Assembly (NCBI GenBank): GCA_003640385.1
Contig: RCAB01000172.1
Location: 55,685 to 119,684, forward strand
Length of the DNA: 64,000 nucleotides
Origin: Setaria digitata
Taxonomy: Eukaryota; Nematoda; Chromadorea; Rhabditida; Setariidae
Reading direction: 5' to 3'
Made by a program: the position numbers and the translations under genes. Below are positions 26,696 to 41,038 of this stretch, piece by piece. The notes under the pieces are model-generated. The model worked only from the letters and a program-made list of their open reading frames with translations, did not search any database and was not told the origin of the DNA. Each line of letters begins with the position of its first letter. Within the stretch, counting starts at the first letter, position 1.

Positions 26696-29600
26696 TCACC
26701 AGAATCCCGTGGAACGTCCACCTGGTGGATTTAAAACTTTTGTCGATGCACGCATACCACGCACGTCATCTGATGTTGCTGCAACCAGAATTAGAGCTCA
26801 GTGAAGTAGAAAATGATCTCCATTTCAGGAAAAAATAAATTTCAACAGAAAAATAGTTAAAATAGAAATTTTTAAAAGATAAAAAAATTGAGACAAACCG
26901 GAATACGATTCAAACTGTTGTTTTTGTAAGTTCTTCACAGGAAATGCTTTGCTACTATTAGTCAAATTCTCCTTAAGATGTGAATGATCGCTGCCCAGCA
27001 ATAATACACCTTCATCTACACCACCATTAAATTGTACCTGAACCAACCTTTTATTGGACCAGAATTTATATACATTAACTTAAAATTTTACTTCTTTACA
27101 CATTTTACAGAATAGCTAATAAAAGGGTCGTAATTTCTTAAAACTTGCAAGTTCCGATCTATTTAGAAATGATATTTAACTAACCTCTTCCATTTGATCC
27201 ATCATACAATACAAATAGGGAGAGTGCGGCCCAAGCTCCACCAATTTACCTCGTCCCGAATCAAACTAAATTTTTTAGGCAGTTAATATGTATTTCAAAA
27301 TATCTTCCACTATTCATAAATATGCGACACTGAAGACTGGATGAATGGAAGAAATGATTTCCTTTAGGATTCTATGTTTTTTGTCTGCTACATAATCAGA
27401 GCGATGTCATCAAACTGAATAGAGCAACTAGGTGGTTTCAGCAAACTTGATTAAATTAAATATCTAGAAATTCTTGAGCAGACAGAATGAGTCTGATGGC
27501 AAGTTCAGATGCATGAAAAATTTCAAATCCTTTATCATAAATGGAAAAAAAAAAATCCAAACCTTGCCGTTGTTGTAAGCAATTCGTCCACCACAAATAG
27601 TCATGATGGGTTTCGAGTTAGCAATTGATACTTTAAATGCCGATGACTGATGACTTAAACCAACGGCTTGATGCTTCATGGATAATTTCCACACCACCAA
27701 GTCTGCGTCTGCTCCAACCGCAATTCTCCCCTAAATTTATGAACCACATAATTTGACTAGTTGCCTGTTCCTTGCTGAAAGCTTAACAAGAATTAAATTA
27801 GAAAGGAAAACCTTTCTGGGATAGAGGTTAAACACTTTGGCAGCATTACTGCTAGTGATAGCAACGAAGCGCATTGGATCAATCAATCCCGACTGTACAC
27901 CTTTTGTCCATAACATCGACATTCGTTCTTCTAATGCAGATACACCAATATGAGTGGAATTTTCTAAACTCGAATCCTTTTTTCGCATTTCACGTTTGTC
28001 AGATATGCAGATGCATAATGGCAAACTGAAAACATTAATTAAATTGTTTAAACTTTCATATGTAACATTAATCTGTTCAGGTGATTGGATCTTATGAGCC
28101 AAACAATGAATTTCTATAAAATGATACATTCCTAATTTTCCATCAGCTATTTTATATTCTTCTAAAGTTCAAATAAGCATACAAAAAAGAGAATTAATTA
28201 CCTAGAAAGACAAGAGATTGATGGAGAATGTGATTCAGCACACCTCCATGGAGTGTGCAATGCTGAACTGATTCTTTTATCACTCCTTACGTCCAGTACC
28301 GTTACGGGAATCTAAACAAAAGTTAACCAGTCGTTCAACAGACTTTGAAATTATCTTTAGTTATGAATTTTTTTTAAGCTGAAAAGAATCACAGATTCAT
28401 AAATACTAGCCTCTGCTATAAGCATGTTACTATACTGTCGCAGTATAACCTCAGCAGCTTCGGAAGCATATGGTGATATCACTGCAACCGGACATTTTGT
28501 CAATTTACCAAGCACAGAAATACGATTTACCATGTCCGCCTCCAACTGTAACAGAAATTATCAACATCATTAGTTCTGGAAAATTTATTCGGAAAATAGT
28601 AAATCGAAAAAAAAAAAAATGACAACTCAATAAAAATTTGTAATCTCGTGTTTATTAGCCGATTCAACGAAGTATTTGATATCTTGGCGTTTGTACTCTA
28701 TATCCTAACAGTCAAATTAATTCAGTGCAATAAATCTGAATCAAGAAATTCAATCTTCGCACGAAGGGAGAAAGATTACGATGGATGAACTTCTGCAGAG
28801 CACTAAGCCCAGAATGTTAAACTGATAAAATTTAATATTAATAAAATGCAACTTTCTGCAGTGCCTTAACATTATCTACCAAAAATTTCAGCAAAAAAAA
28901 AAAAAAAAGTGAAATGACGTACCACATCCGGTCTCGAAAGATTGAAACATTCGGTACCAGTTATACCAGATGAACGTAATCGCTTTTCCAACAAAGCAAT
29001 AATATCTTTATTTTCCGGAATAAAACGAGCGTGAATCCGAAGACTTCGACAGTATTCGAGAATCTACAAATAAAAGAAATACAAAGAAAGGGATAATTAT
29101 AATACTAAATGGTGGGGTTTTATTTCAGAATGAGGTCACCACACCGAAATCTTCTGGAACTATGCAGAACAAAATTTTAAATTGAAAAGTGTAAAGGAAG
29201 CTAACAGTTTATAGACACAAAAAAGAGATAAGCAAAGAATCCCTCAACTTTTCGCTTCTATTCCCACCGAATTTGTTACATTTTTATCCTGGAGCTCGAA
29301 GAGAGAAATGCTGAAGAAATATGATAAATAAATTTTGAGGATGCAAAAACAAAAAGCTAACCTCAAAAAGTTGATCATCCTTTTGAATAGTGACAATAAA
29401 ACTATTAATGCCTTTATCATGAACCAAAGTATTCACTTCTTTTTTTATCATATCATTCCATTCCGAAATTATCACACTAAATGCAAAATTACATAAAGAT
29501 TTTGATTGTGCACTTTTGCATAAACGATCATATGCGGTCAGTAATGTTTCATGAAGTCCTGGTTGAATAACATCGATTACCTGAAACATATAAAAAAATA

Positions 29601-32109
29601 TGAGAAGTGCTTTTATGACCCTCAAAATTTATGTGGTTTTAAAAAAGTTTACAAATTTTAATTGGAGTGGAAAAAGGAAGAAAAAAGAAAATGAATCACG
29701 TTTAGTCAGAGAGTCAGAAATACTGAAGCAAATCTAATTTCTAATCAAAATTGAAAACTAACTGGAAATTAATTGCGGAAGTATCATAAAAGAAACTATA
29801 CAGCGATTTTAATCTATCGTAAATGTAGATGAATTATATTTTTTTGAAAAACTTTTTAAATCACATTTGATTAATCTACTCAAGAAATGAAATGTACCGT
29901 AGCAGTACCACCAGCTAATGCAGCTTTTGAGCCGGTTTCGAAGTTATCCACAGTATCCGGTAATGAGAATTCAGTATGAACTTCGATACCTGCCGGCATT
30001 AGTGCCTTATCCGTTCCATCGATAACATGTGCTCCTGGCGGTTCCTCGATGTTACTCGACAACTGTCTTAATATTAATTATTTATTCGCTATTAGAAAAT
30101 AAAAAATGGACTACTATCCTCATATATTGAATAGTTATTTAATTAGATGACTTTCCGAAACTGTTCAATTCAACTTAATCATACTTCTCATTAACTCCAT
30201 AAAATATATGGACACTTTACAAAAAAGTTTACACGTTCCAAATTTACCTTAATTATAACACAAAGATCACAAATCATGTCGAATTGCAATTAATGTTTTT
30301 TTTTTTTCTGCAAATTTAAATTACACATATGAAATTTGTTGCATTTTAACTTCCGAATTCCCTTTAATAAAAAAAAAAGAAAAAAAAAACTACAGATCAT
30401 TCCAATATCTAATTCAGTTTTTTGTTTTTAAATTTAAACTATAAATTTAATGTTCCATTTTTGAATTTCCCCTTACACAAAATCTTATAAGCAGTGAAAA
30501 TCTCGTAATTATCAATTAAAACAAATTATATATATATATAAATATATGATAAAATAATTTTAGCCTTTACTGGATAATGCCATTTTGGATGAGAACATCT
30601 GCCATATAGATTGAATCATCATTGATTATTTGAATCCTTTTCATAAGTATTATTCCAACTGTGTCACTACTGTTTCCGGAATCCATCGTTATCGGGACCG
30701 CTGTCATTGCCGCAGTTGTTGCTACTGCTCCTGTTCTTGCTGCTTCTGTTCCTGCTACTGCTGCAATTCCTCCCACAAATGATTTCATCGTATCCGCTGT
30801 CGCATTCGTTGTCACCATCGATAGGCCTCCGCCTTCTTTTCGTGCTGCAGCACTGCATGTTACTGCAGTTTCTACGGATGTTATCTGTTGTAAATCGTTG
30901 TTGATTTTGTCTCTATTTTCCCCTGCTATCTCATTCTCCTCTATCTTATTTCTTCCATTCTCACTATCATTTGCACTACTGAAATATTCTGGACCAGGCT
31001 CATTGGTTTCCTGGTAGTTATGGCCAAATATGCTACTCTTGGCTAATCGTTTCATTTCCTCTCTCCATCTGCTACTCTTCATTCCATTTGATTCCGTCTT
31101 CTCTTTCTCCTTCTCTTTTTCATCCGTAATTATCGCAATTTCATTTTCCATATTACTGCTATCTTTTGCTCCTTCTACTCCAACGAAATGCTCTGGCCCT
31201 GGTTCACCCAAATTTTTCACATATCCTTTTTCAAGTCGTTTTTTCGTCACTTCATCCAATCGATTCTCCGTACCACTAATTTTATCACCCATTATCGATG
31301 AAGGATTCACGTACTGTGCATTTCCCTTACTTCTGCACTGTGGCTTTTCACGTTCCTCGATGAACTGAAAACACGCACTTGGACCCGTAATTGCTTTCAT
31401 TCCGAAAAATTCCAACATCGCCGGTGAAACATCCAAACCTTTCCGGACCAAACGTTTCGATGATATGGCTGCAGTGGTTGTTGCTGTTGCTGTTGTTGTT
31501 GTTGTTGTTGTTATTGCTGTTGTTATTGTTGTGGTTGTTATCGTTGTTGTTGTTATTAAAGCTATGCTATCTTGTGATACATTTCGAATTGAGTGAAGTG
31601 ACGCATTACTTGTTTTGCTTTTCGATCGTGGCGAACGACTAAGATTGGATGATGCTGAAGTAGAGGAACGTGAACCGGTCCGATCCGGTGATTTCGGTGA
31701 TATTCCACGTGATAATGGTCGTGTTGTCGTAGGTTTCGATTTTTTAGTAATAAATTGCGACTTAGTTGTGCCAGAAATGGTACCATCGATATCACCGACA
31801 CTACTTCCAGTACCGTGTAATTTATCAAGTGAAATATCATGTTTCAGCTTCCTTTCACTGTAGCAAACTTCAACTGGTGAATTAGGTGTTGATCGAATAT
31901 GAAAGGTATATAAATGCCCCTTCAGGGGCGCTAAGAATGGGAAAATTTTGGCTGTATCGTTTGGTCGCCTTCAACGACCAACTTATTAATAATTAGGTGC
32001 TCAAATCTTTCACCACATATTTCCCTTGAAAGTCCGATTTCATCTCTTGTAGACGGTAATGATAATGTATATGCAGTCTAATTTCTTTACCAATAAGCCA
32101 TAAATAGTC
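26696..32109 (-). CDS. unc-33: UNC-33/CRMP (dihydropyrimidinase-related) protein, long form; 5' end unresolved
   Basis: Cytoskeletal regulator of axon and neurite growth. C-terminal exons in transcription order: big exon ending 30571, then 30066-29898, 29580-29362, 29063-28923, 28545-28393, 28311-28202, 28025-27812, 27730-27563, 27265-27185, 27037-26899 and 26778-26696. All phases agree. CRMP hallmarks: [53 protein letters not shown] and C-terminal [10 protein letters not shown]. Metal ligands of true dihydropyrimidinases are lost: HTHF is HTEF, the carboxylated Lys (NSFK) is Ile (NSFI), and the VxH histidine is Ser. This is therefore a non-enzymatic CRMP. The big exon adds ~450 residues of Ser/Thr-rich sequence with two EPGPE(H/Y)F motifs and stays open to ~31970 without an in-frame ATG. 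A further exon probably starts at 32109 ([16 protein letters not shown]...). The junction near 31920-32014 and any start codon remain unresolved. Confidence 0.87.
31469..31557. repeat. Trinucleotide (GTT/AAC)n tract coding for poly-Thr in UNC-33
   Basis: Imperfect GTT repeats on the + strand; read on the minus strand in the UNC-33 frame they give a run of Thr with a few Ala and Ile. Likely length-variable between individuals without shifting frame. Confidence 0.8.
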
Positions 32110-35100
32110 CTGAAAAAGAGAGGTAGAGAGAGAGAGAGAAAGAAAAAAAGAAAACCACAGTATTATTACATGTATTCAGAAACCTCAAATTATGAATGAA
32201 ATGAACTACAATTATAAATAAAACCTTCAATAATTGACTAAAATAATTTTCACTTTTCTATCAATTTAGTGTTTTTTTTTTTTTTTCTTGCCAATAAGAA
32301 TTTAAAGAAAGTTAAGAAAGCATTGAAACGATAACAAAATACAGAAATATTGCACGATGCTAAAAATATGTGCTGAAAAAAAAAAAAAAAAAAAAAAAAA
32401 ACTAAATTGGCCTAGTCAGAGGAGGAGACGTGACAAAAACACAAATGGCCTTAAATTATGGAAATAAATAAAAATGAAAAAAAAAAAACCTTAACTGTTA
32501 TGAGTGAACAAAGGGTAAGAATGTAAATTATCGATAAACTATCTAATTCATTCTTCATTTTTTTTTTTTCTTTTGCTTAATGAACAAAAAGAAGAAAGGG
32601 AGCAAAACTAGAGACAATAATATATAAAACGCTTAACTAAGGTAATGAAATGAAATCATTCCACTTTTTTTTTTTTTTTTTCAACAAAAATTGAAATTCC
32701 AGCAATTTAATCATTGCTTTTTTTTTTTTTTTTTTTTTTTTTAATCAATCATTAAAAGGAAAAATAGAAAAAGACCTTCAACGAAAGTACTGTATTTTTT
32801 AAATATTTCTTTTTGCCCATCCATTTTTTCTTCCCATTTATCGTCTCAGTACAAAAAAACAAAAAGTGAAATGGTAATGAAAAAGGAATAGCTGCATAAA
32901 AAATTGTATCACAACTGAAAACAAAGAATTTTTGCATAAAAATGATACCAAAGTTAAATGGATGGAAAATGGAGTGAAATTATCGATAAATATTAAAATG
33001 AGAGAGAGAAGCCATTTGTCCTTCATGCCACATTTCAATTTGCTACTTGCAAAAGAAATTAAAATGCATGAAACTGTGGTGAAATTTATAAAATTCCAGT
33101 TGTTTTTATTTTTCTTTTTTTCCTTTCCTCTTTTCTCGCATACAATTGTCCCTTTTTTTTTTTTTTTTTTTCAATCATACAGTCGGGATTGAATTTATAA
33201 GTTTACTTTTTCCATTACTTTTTCCCCCCCCTCCCCCACTGTCCCCCTTTCTTTTTTTTTTTTTTCTTTTATCCCATCAATTAATTGTTAGTGGAATATT
33301 GAATTTCTTTTTTCTTCCTGAAAAGTGATGAGAAAGAAGGAAATTTAAATTGAATGAAAAACATATTTTGTGCAAGGAGGAGATAAAATAAAAATAAAAA
33401 TGAAGAAGACCTTTACATAAGTCGTTTACCTACAATGTTTATGGTATATATACAACACATTGTTTTTTTTTTTTAATTATTTAAAAGAAAAATGAATTCG
33501 ACGAATAAAAGTTTTGCTTGAAAATACTTCTTTTTAATGAAATTTTTTCATTTTGTTTTTTGAAAAAAAAAAAATCACATCCAAAAAGGGAAATTTATTG
33601 GCGAACTCTATTTTATTTAATGATATGAGATTTTACGAAAAACCTGAAAACATAATGATATCAACTAAACTGGTTCAATAATAAAAGAAAAAAATAAATA
33701 AGTAGAAAAATTCACCTGCCGTCGAGAATTCGAATAAATTGAAATGAAAACATCTGATTGATATCTTAATTGTAACTGATATAGACTGCTCTGTTCTAGC
33801 TCATCTTAATTTTTTTTTTTTTTTTGGAATTTAAGAATTTGAGAAGTCCTTTCTTTACTTTATCTTGTGGTTAAAATAAAAAATGGGAAAGTATTGTTAC
33901 AAATCTGTTAAAGAGAAAATTTCCGTAATTATATATAAAATAATAGGGGTAACAATACTTGACTGAATTCATAAGTGGCCTTATTTTTGAGGAGCTCTAT
34001 GGAAATAATAAAATATCAAACATTAGGTAAATAATGCAAGAAAAAAAGAGTTATAGATTTCGAAGCAAAACTAGAAAATAATTCACTTAAAAACTGTTAA
34101 TTAATCAATAAAATCTTTTTCAAAATTTCATATTTTTATTTTGCAAAAAGTCCAGATAAAAATTATATTTGAAAGAGATAAGTGGCAAAAGGAGAGAGAT
34201 GGCTGGAATGAAATGTAAAAAAAAAAAATTTAATTAATATTTTGAAGTAATTTTAAAAAGAATGAAAGGGAAGAAGACGAGAACACTTTGCTTTTATCAA
34301 TCGTTTGAAAATCTAAGCAACACGCCCTGAGATTACTCTAAAATGCTTTAGTTACTTTAATTTCCTAAATGCGATAAATTAGTATGCAAAAATTTGAACA
34401 GCTAAAATGAGTTGTTGAAATTGTGGTGATAAAAAATTTTTCGAAGTGAGCATTATATTATAATTAGAAACTATCATTACTAATATCGATTGAGGTATCT
34501 GAATAGAAAATTAGATAAATAATTTGTCAGAAATAGTAGACGTGAAATATATTAAATAAATGTTTAACGATGGAAGAAAAAATGATAATAGGACTGTTTA
34601 ATATTCATATAAACATGTTTTATCTGCAGAATTTGTGTTATTCATAAGTTTGTATGAAATAAACATTTCAAAATGTTTGCATTTAATTTTTGTTTCCATT
34701 CCAGTCATGTTTAAATGAGATAAAAATATAATTTGCATTACTGGAATTCATTTTCAAAGAAAAGAAAAATCATCGAAGATCCGAAAAATTATGAAAGACT
34801 CACTTGATTACTAATAAAGATTAAATATGTAAACAAACAGATTTAATAATATTTAATGAATTATTCTGCGACAACGTTCATCACTTGACTTATTATTTTG
34901 TATTTTTTCCTCTCAAAATTTTGTGCACATTTGTCTAATTAACAATACAGATTAGCTAAAAAGAATAGTTTGAATGAAAAAGGGTCAAAGCTCCTAATTT
35001 ATCGTCAGTATTAGATGTGTATAAGTCCGTTTAAGCTGGTTTGATTAGATGATAATGACAACAGATTACTAACTGATCATACTAACAACTATTTCATAAC

Positions 35101-38100
35101 TCCAACATACAAAATAATTGTGAAAGAGGAAGTGAAGATATTGAATGTCCCTCAGAAATGTGAAGAATAACCTGAATTTCGGTCAAACAAACTTTTTCAG
35201 AACTTTCATACATCAAGATCAACTCATCAGCTACTGCACAGTTTGCTATTAGTGGGATGCTACATCAAGTCTTAAGCTATGATATCAATCTGATAACTAG
35301 CTTCTCGCTAGCTCATTTCGATTCTAACTCATCAACAATGTAGATGCAGTAGCGTTTTTCCAGGTTGTTTAAAATATTCTCGAAACCTTCAACCTCCAAC
35401 AATTCTAAACTAGTAAATAACAACAAACATTTCTAAACTAGCAAATAACAACACGTTCTAAGTCTCGAGTAAAAACTTTTCCATTACAGCAAAATTTAAA
35501 AAAAAAAAAAAAAAAAACAGAAGCTGGAACGGAAATAAGCTAATCAACAAGTGGTCACTGATGAAAAATATGCATATGAATTGAATAATTACGAGAGGAA
35601 TATTTTAAAATAAGTTTTGGAAGAATATCTCAGAGGAAGATGACGATTATTTTTTGTGATTTTTAAATTTAAAGAAGCTCCCATACGAGCACTCGTGAAA
35701 ATTGTTGATTTCATTGAAATTGTTATGATTAAGTCTAAACAACAATAAGCCTGCTGATTGTCCTTACGCATTTTAAGTCAATGTAATTTTCTTCGATATG
35801 ATGATTACGAAAAAAAAAAAAAAAAAGAAAAAACAAAAAAGAGGGTTTCCAATTTTGATTAGATTTCGATATTTTTTCAATGAAACAAACATAGGCCAAT
35901 GAGCTAGAGTAAAAAGATTTTTTTCTGCATATGACGGTGGTTGTATAGGAAAAGGAAATTATTGTTCGGGAATTAAATAGCTTCAATTCAAATGTCTCCT
36001 TAATCACTCAATACATGATATGCTTCAATTATGCTTACTATTTCTATCCTTGCTTTTTTTTTTCCTCATCTAATATTGCCAAGCTAAAAGAGACCATGCA
36101 AAAGTAAGTGAATCAATAGAACCGAAAAGTCTGTCTGACAAATGAAAACAAAATTCGAATTTCAAACATCAAGTAACACCACAGCAGGAATGATTTTCAA
36201 TGCATTAAAATACTTTTTAAAACTAAAAATAAATATTTGCTTGAATTAAAATTCCAGATGAATTTAATTCATTCAGCCGATCTACCTGCACAGGAGAGAA
36301 AAGAAGAAATAATTTATAAAAACAATGTTACATTAACAAGGATGAATTTAATAACATTTCGGGATGTGGCATATTATACTTGCAAGTAAAAGAATACTCA
36401 AGAAATAGCATCTCATAAAATGTAATGCAACAAAATTTTAAGATAAAACCAAAAAGAAGGAATTTTTTAGGGACGGAAATGGTTTTCCAGTCATCTTTTC
36501 AATAAAAACTATCAATATTTCTTGGTTATTTTAAACAAATTGACAACATATTCTACAATTTAATGATATATCATTTTGGTGAAAAATATTAACACTAAAT
36601 TATTCCACCCTCCTTCACGCATTGCATGTGTATGACAGCACATATCAAGGAATCATGAAATTATTTCTACGTATGCAACGTATGATGGCGTAAATTCGAG
36701 ATATTTGAGATAGCATCCAAATAAACCGTTAATCTGTTCATAATGTTACTGCCTGGTTACCAGGAAATTTCAGGATGAAAAAAAAATCAATGCCTAATAA
36801 CGTCTAAAGCCAATTTCCCTTTGCTCATTCCCTCTCCATATTTTTCTTTCTTTCTGTCTTTCTCTCCCTCTTTCTTTTTCATTCTTGACTTTTCATTTTT
36901 CCACAGCTTTAGAGCATTTAAAAACCCGTCCGATAAATAAAACAATTAATTATTTAAGCAATAAGAATTGCTCCATGTATGGGAAAAAGAAAAAATCATT
37001 TAGTGAGGATTAGTAAAAATGATTGCTATTAGAAGGCGTAGGCGAAGGCAAGAGAAAGGGAGAAAGAAGAAAAGAAAAAATGTCAGATATAGTGTTGACT
37101 GATGTGTAGGTTAAAATTTTGTTTCAAAATTAAACGAAAACAGAAGAGTGAATGAAAAAAAAAAAAAAAAAAGCACGAATGAAAGAGAAAAGAGAGGAGA
37201 AAAGAAAGATATATTGCTATCTTTAGAAGGTATGAGGAAAGCATTAAAAAAAAAAGAAAGAGATTTAATATGAACATGTAAAGAGTGAAAAAGTGGAAAA
37301 GAACAACGGAAGAGGGAAAGAGAGCAAAAGAAGGAAGAATAAAATCAAACACGACAGAACCAAAAACGGTTAAATTTTTTTTTTCCCTTCCCCCTCACAA
37401 TAATTCTTTCCCATTGTCTCTTATCTCTCGACCTCTTTCTTTTCCTACATCTCTTTCTCTTCAAAAGTAAGAATGAATCCAAAATCGGAAAGGTGCACAG
37501 AATGAATGGAGAGAATAAGAGTCTCGAGGAATCGAGAATAAATTGCCTTGCATCTACGAGAGTTGAATAAATCGACAAGTTCCGCAACAAATTTGCATTC
37601 TACTATTATTTGATGACCGCAAAAGGCTTATTAGCGTTAGCAACAATTAACAGTAGCAGTAGCAGTAGCAGTAGCAATAATAATAAAAATAAATAATAAT
37701 AAATATACCATTAATGTAATTACATCAGGATTAACACTGATAAAATCTAATATAATGAAAAAGTACTGAGCATTTTATAATAATATCATGCATGCATCAA
37801 TGCATATGTTGCATGTTATACAAATATTTTGCACATTTGACATAATTGCACTCAATGAACCATTGCTTCAACACATTACATTAATTTATCTATTGAATTA
37901 ATCGAATGTAGCAGCTATTAATTTCGATTATGGAAAGAAATAAAAGGTTATTTTTTAAAAGACATGATATTACTGGGTGATATCAAACGAAAATTACTTT
38001 GATTTCCAAATTGTTTGCGGGAAAATTGAAGAAAAACCGGAATACTTTTAATATATGTAAGAGCGATCGGATAGGGGAAATTTGCAACGATAATTTCAGA

Positions 38101-39004
38101 TAACAGCTGTAACAACCAAATAAGAACTGATGAACTTTTATTTTGTTAGCAAATAGAGAAAACCTTGCCGAGGAAAAAATACTTCAAAAATGTTTATGTG
38201 TAGTAATTACAGAAAGCATAGCATCACAATGACCGCTTGGCTAGTAATATAACCTCTTATATAGGCTTCGATGTAACTATACACCCAAAATGGTTTGGTA
38301 TTTTAGCATCATTAACTCGTCAAAGTTCAGAAACTCGATTATACACATAAAACGATCGGCTGAAGAACTCTTATAAATAGAAGTTGAGTGAGTCTGAAAT
38401 ATTAACAACAATTTCAGCTCATTACCACTAAAAATCACATTAGTGAACAATTAAGGAAGAAATAAACCACTCCGATTTTTGTAACTGCAAGACACGTAAT
38501 AAATTTCATTAAATCGTACAAGCACACTTTTTTTTCCCCGTAATTGCTCATGTCCACTAAAACTACATTGCATATTTTGTTAAAGAGCTGAACTCAGTTC
38601 AGAGTTATTTCAAAGTGACAGTAACGACACTTTTTTATATCTTTTAAGCCTAGGTTATCTCTACATGGAAAGACACAAAACTAATTTAGCTCCACAGAGG
38701 TAAAATGTCATCAGCGTAAGGAGGAAAACAGTAAAAAAAAAACTAGAGAACTTATTTTATGCAAAATAAATGGATCGAATGGCAGGCATGGCACATTATC
38801 GACAAACCAACAAAAGCGCCAAGACTATAAGCCAGCTGAAAACAAAATCAACCAAAATTTAACCCACTAACCCTAAGATTCCAAATATTAGATACTGAAA
38901 AGATTTATCACATTTCCTCCTCTTCTGTATAATAAGAAGCATTCCACCAATAAAGGAAGAAAAAGCATTAAGTTAAATGATATGGAAAAAAGGATAGATC
39001 TATT
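32110..39004. other. 6.9-kb gene-poor tract upstream of UNC-33
   Basis: No supported ORF. Full of A/T homopolymers (for example 32376-32400, 32719-32741, 35498-35516), purine-rich patches and simple repeats (cagtag units at 37651-37677). Because the UNC-33 reading frame enters this side without a start codon, the tract probably contains first exon(s) and a long 5' intron or promoter of that gene rather than being purely intergenic. TSG-101, transcribed on the same strand, ends at 39005. Confidence 0.5.
35403..35454. repeat. Two-copy 28-bp direct repeat
   Basis: ttctaaactagtaaataaca at 35403 recurs as ttctaaactagcaaataaca at 35431. Non-coding. Confidence 0.7.
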
Positions 39005-41029
39005 TTATAGTGGCATTTTCGCTTTGACACGGCATTTTTGAAGCGTTGCACGATATATAAACTGTCGACGTGAAAGTTGACGTACTTCTTTCAAATAATT
39101 TGTTAAGCTGATACGACCACGACTTAATGCTTGACCGAGAAAATAGATAGCATCGTCGATAGCACAGTCGTAAACGTAACAACGCAGCAGCTGCAATACG
39201 CAATTTCTTATGAGCCGACATCCTCAACAGTAAGATACGACCGCAGCATTTCATTAAATCACGAATTTACAGAAATGAATAAAGGACATAGAAAATTACT
39301 TATGATGATAAACTAAAAGGTTACTGCTTCATCAACTTAATGAAAAAAAGAAAAAAACTATAGCTTTTCTCATTGTTGATACCAGGAAATTAAATAATGC
39401 ATCCATAACAGCATCTTGAAATATCAGCTTATATAAAATTTTTTTTTGAATTTTCCACACAAACAACAGATCCTAACCTGTTTGTGCAAAGGCGTACAAG
39501 CATCGATCACCTGATCGATTTCAACACTTTTCTCTGACGACGATGCTGACAAAAGCGAGCTAATTTCTGCTTTCTTTTCCTGAAAATCAAACCGAAGTAA
39601 TAAACGACAATCTCATGAAGCATTCCGAAATTTAACGAACTTTCGGAAATGAATCTACACATGTATAAAAAGGCATGAATACCTGATATACAATCAATGC
39701 CTCTTCCATCCTTTTCTGCTCCTGCGCTAAATCATCCACGATAACTTTAAGCTTTTGCTGACCGGCACGCAGGTCCGTATGAGTTTGTCTTATCGAAGCT
39801 AATTCAGCGTGCATAGTTCCTGAGAAATTTATTTTTAAAAGCTTTCCTGCAATGGAAAGGCATAACAAATGGAATCCAGAACAATAAACAGTTTGACTGC
39901 TGCCTATGCAGCACATAAAGATTTCAAAAGGAATTTTCTACAATTTATCAAAGAAAGAATACAAATTTGAGGACAGAAATCCAAGCATACCTAGTTTTTC
40001 GCGAAGACGTTGCCTGATTTTGTGTTCGACAGCGCTCATAACAGATGCTTTTAAGTGTTCCGGCTGGACCGTGCCACCACCTCCACTGCCATGTGGGATC
40101 GGAGGATAATAGGAAGGAGATGTCGCTGGATAAGGTGGCATTCCAGGAGCATTAGAAGCTGGATATGGCATATAACTATGGACTTGGCCAGTAGATGCTG
40201 ACCCACTACTTGACAGACGTGAACCATTGCTGGGCTTTGCGAACACAGGACAGGAATCTTGAAAGCACATCGACATAACCTTAAAATATGGAAATTTAAT
40301 GGAATTCACACTCCAAAATATTTTCTCGCCAAACAAACTGCATTTGCATGCAACAGAATTACCTGCAACAGACCACTTAAATCATATCTTGGAAAGGACC
40401 AGTCACTAAGATACGGCAAATAGATGCGCCCTTGTTTGTCCACTGTCTTCGATTCCTTTAGCATCATATTTGGTGTTGGACAAACATAACATATTGGGGC
40501 ATAATATGGATGAGTGTCCCAAAGATACAATGCTACCGGTATGTTGTAGGTATTACCCTGAAATAAATAATGGATATATCAAAAATTTCATTAAAAATGA
40601 ACAACTTTAGATAGGAAAAATTCCGAACACGCTAACAGTCATAATACGTTTCTGACAAGCACAGAACAGAACTTCTAGAAAATGAGGAGATATCAAAATA
40701 TATAGTAAATATCAGAGTTCAATGAAACAAAACAAATGTGTATGAAATAAACGTACAGAAATGGTAAAACTATCAATCCCTCACGGGAACCCTGAAAAAA
40801 ACTAGCAACTTAAATTAATAGCAACCTTATAAAGAACAGGAATGGTGCCTTTTAGACGAAATGCAAGTGTACGAGTCCTATCCGGATAAACGAAATGTTC
40901 AACATCTGGTGTGAGATCAGGAAAGCCACTTAAAGCCGACAATATATCACTTTTCGCTGTATCCACATATTTCGCTTTTGCTCGATCCAGTAAAGCAGCA
41001 ACAGCGGAGGACACGGCATTATTTGTCAT
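39005..41029 (-). CDS. tsg-101: TSG-101, ESCRT-I subunit (UEV domain)
   Basis: Core ESCRT-I protein that recognises ubiquitinated cargo at endosomes and acts in multivesicular-body sorting and membrane abscission. Six exons in transcription order: 41029-40826, 40557-40363, 40279-39991, 39819-39683, 39579-39478 and 39190-39005, giving 370 aa (human 390). Order: UEV domain (1-~150; KGTIPVLYKGNTYNIPV, GRIYLPYLSDWS, CPVFAKP), a Pro/Gly/Tyr-rich linker (YPPIPHGSGGGG), a coiled coil (~230-295; LKVIVDDLAQEQKRMEEAL), and the C-terminal steadiness box (~310-370; YVYDCAIDDAIYFLGQAL). The UEV is catalytically inactive in this family. The chosen ATG lies one base after a ttcttcag acceptor, suggesting trans-splicing; an in-frame ATG 15 nt upstream would then be removed. 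Intron 2 ends in ttttaag. Confidence 0.95.
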
Positions 41030-41038
41030 ACTGAAGAA
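41030..41038 (-). promoter_or_regulatory. Putative spliced-leader acceptor of tsg-101
   Basis: On the minus strand, aattcttcag immediately precedes T-ATG of TSG-101, so a trans-spliced mRNA would have almost no 5'UTR of its own. Inferred from position and motif. Confidence 0.45.

Noticed and set aside
30661..31863. Several + strand Leu/Val-rich ORFs
   Set aside because: Antisense shadows of the UNC-33 N-terminal exon and its trinucleotide repeat.
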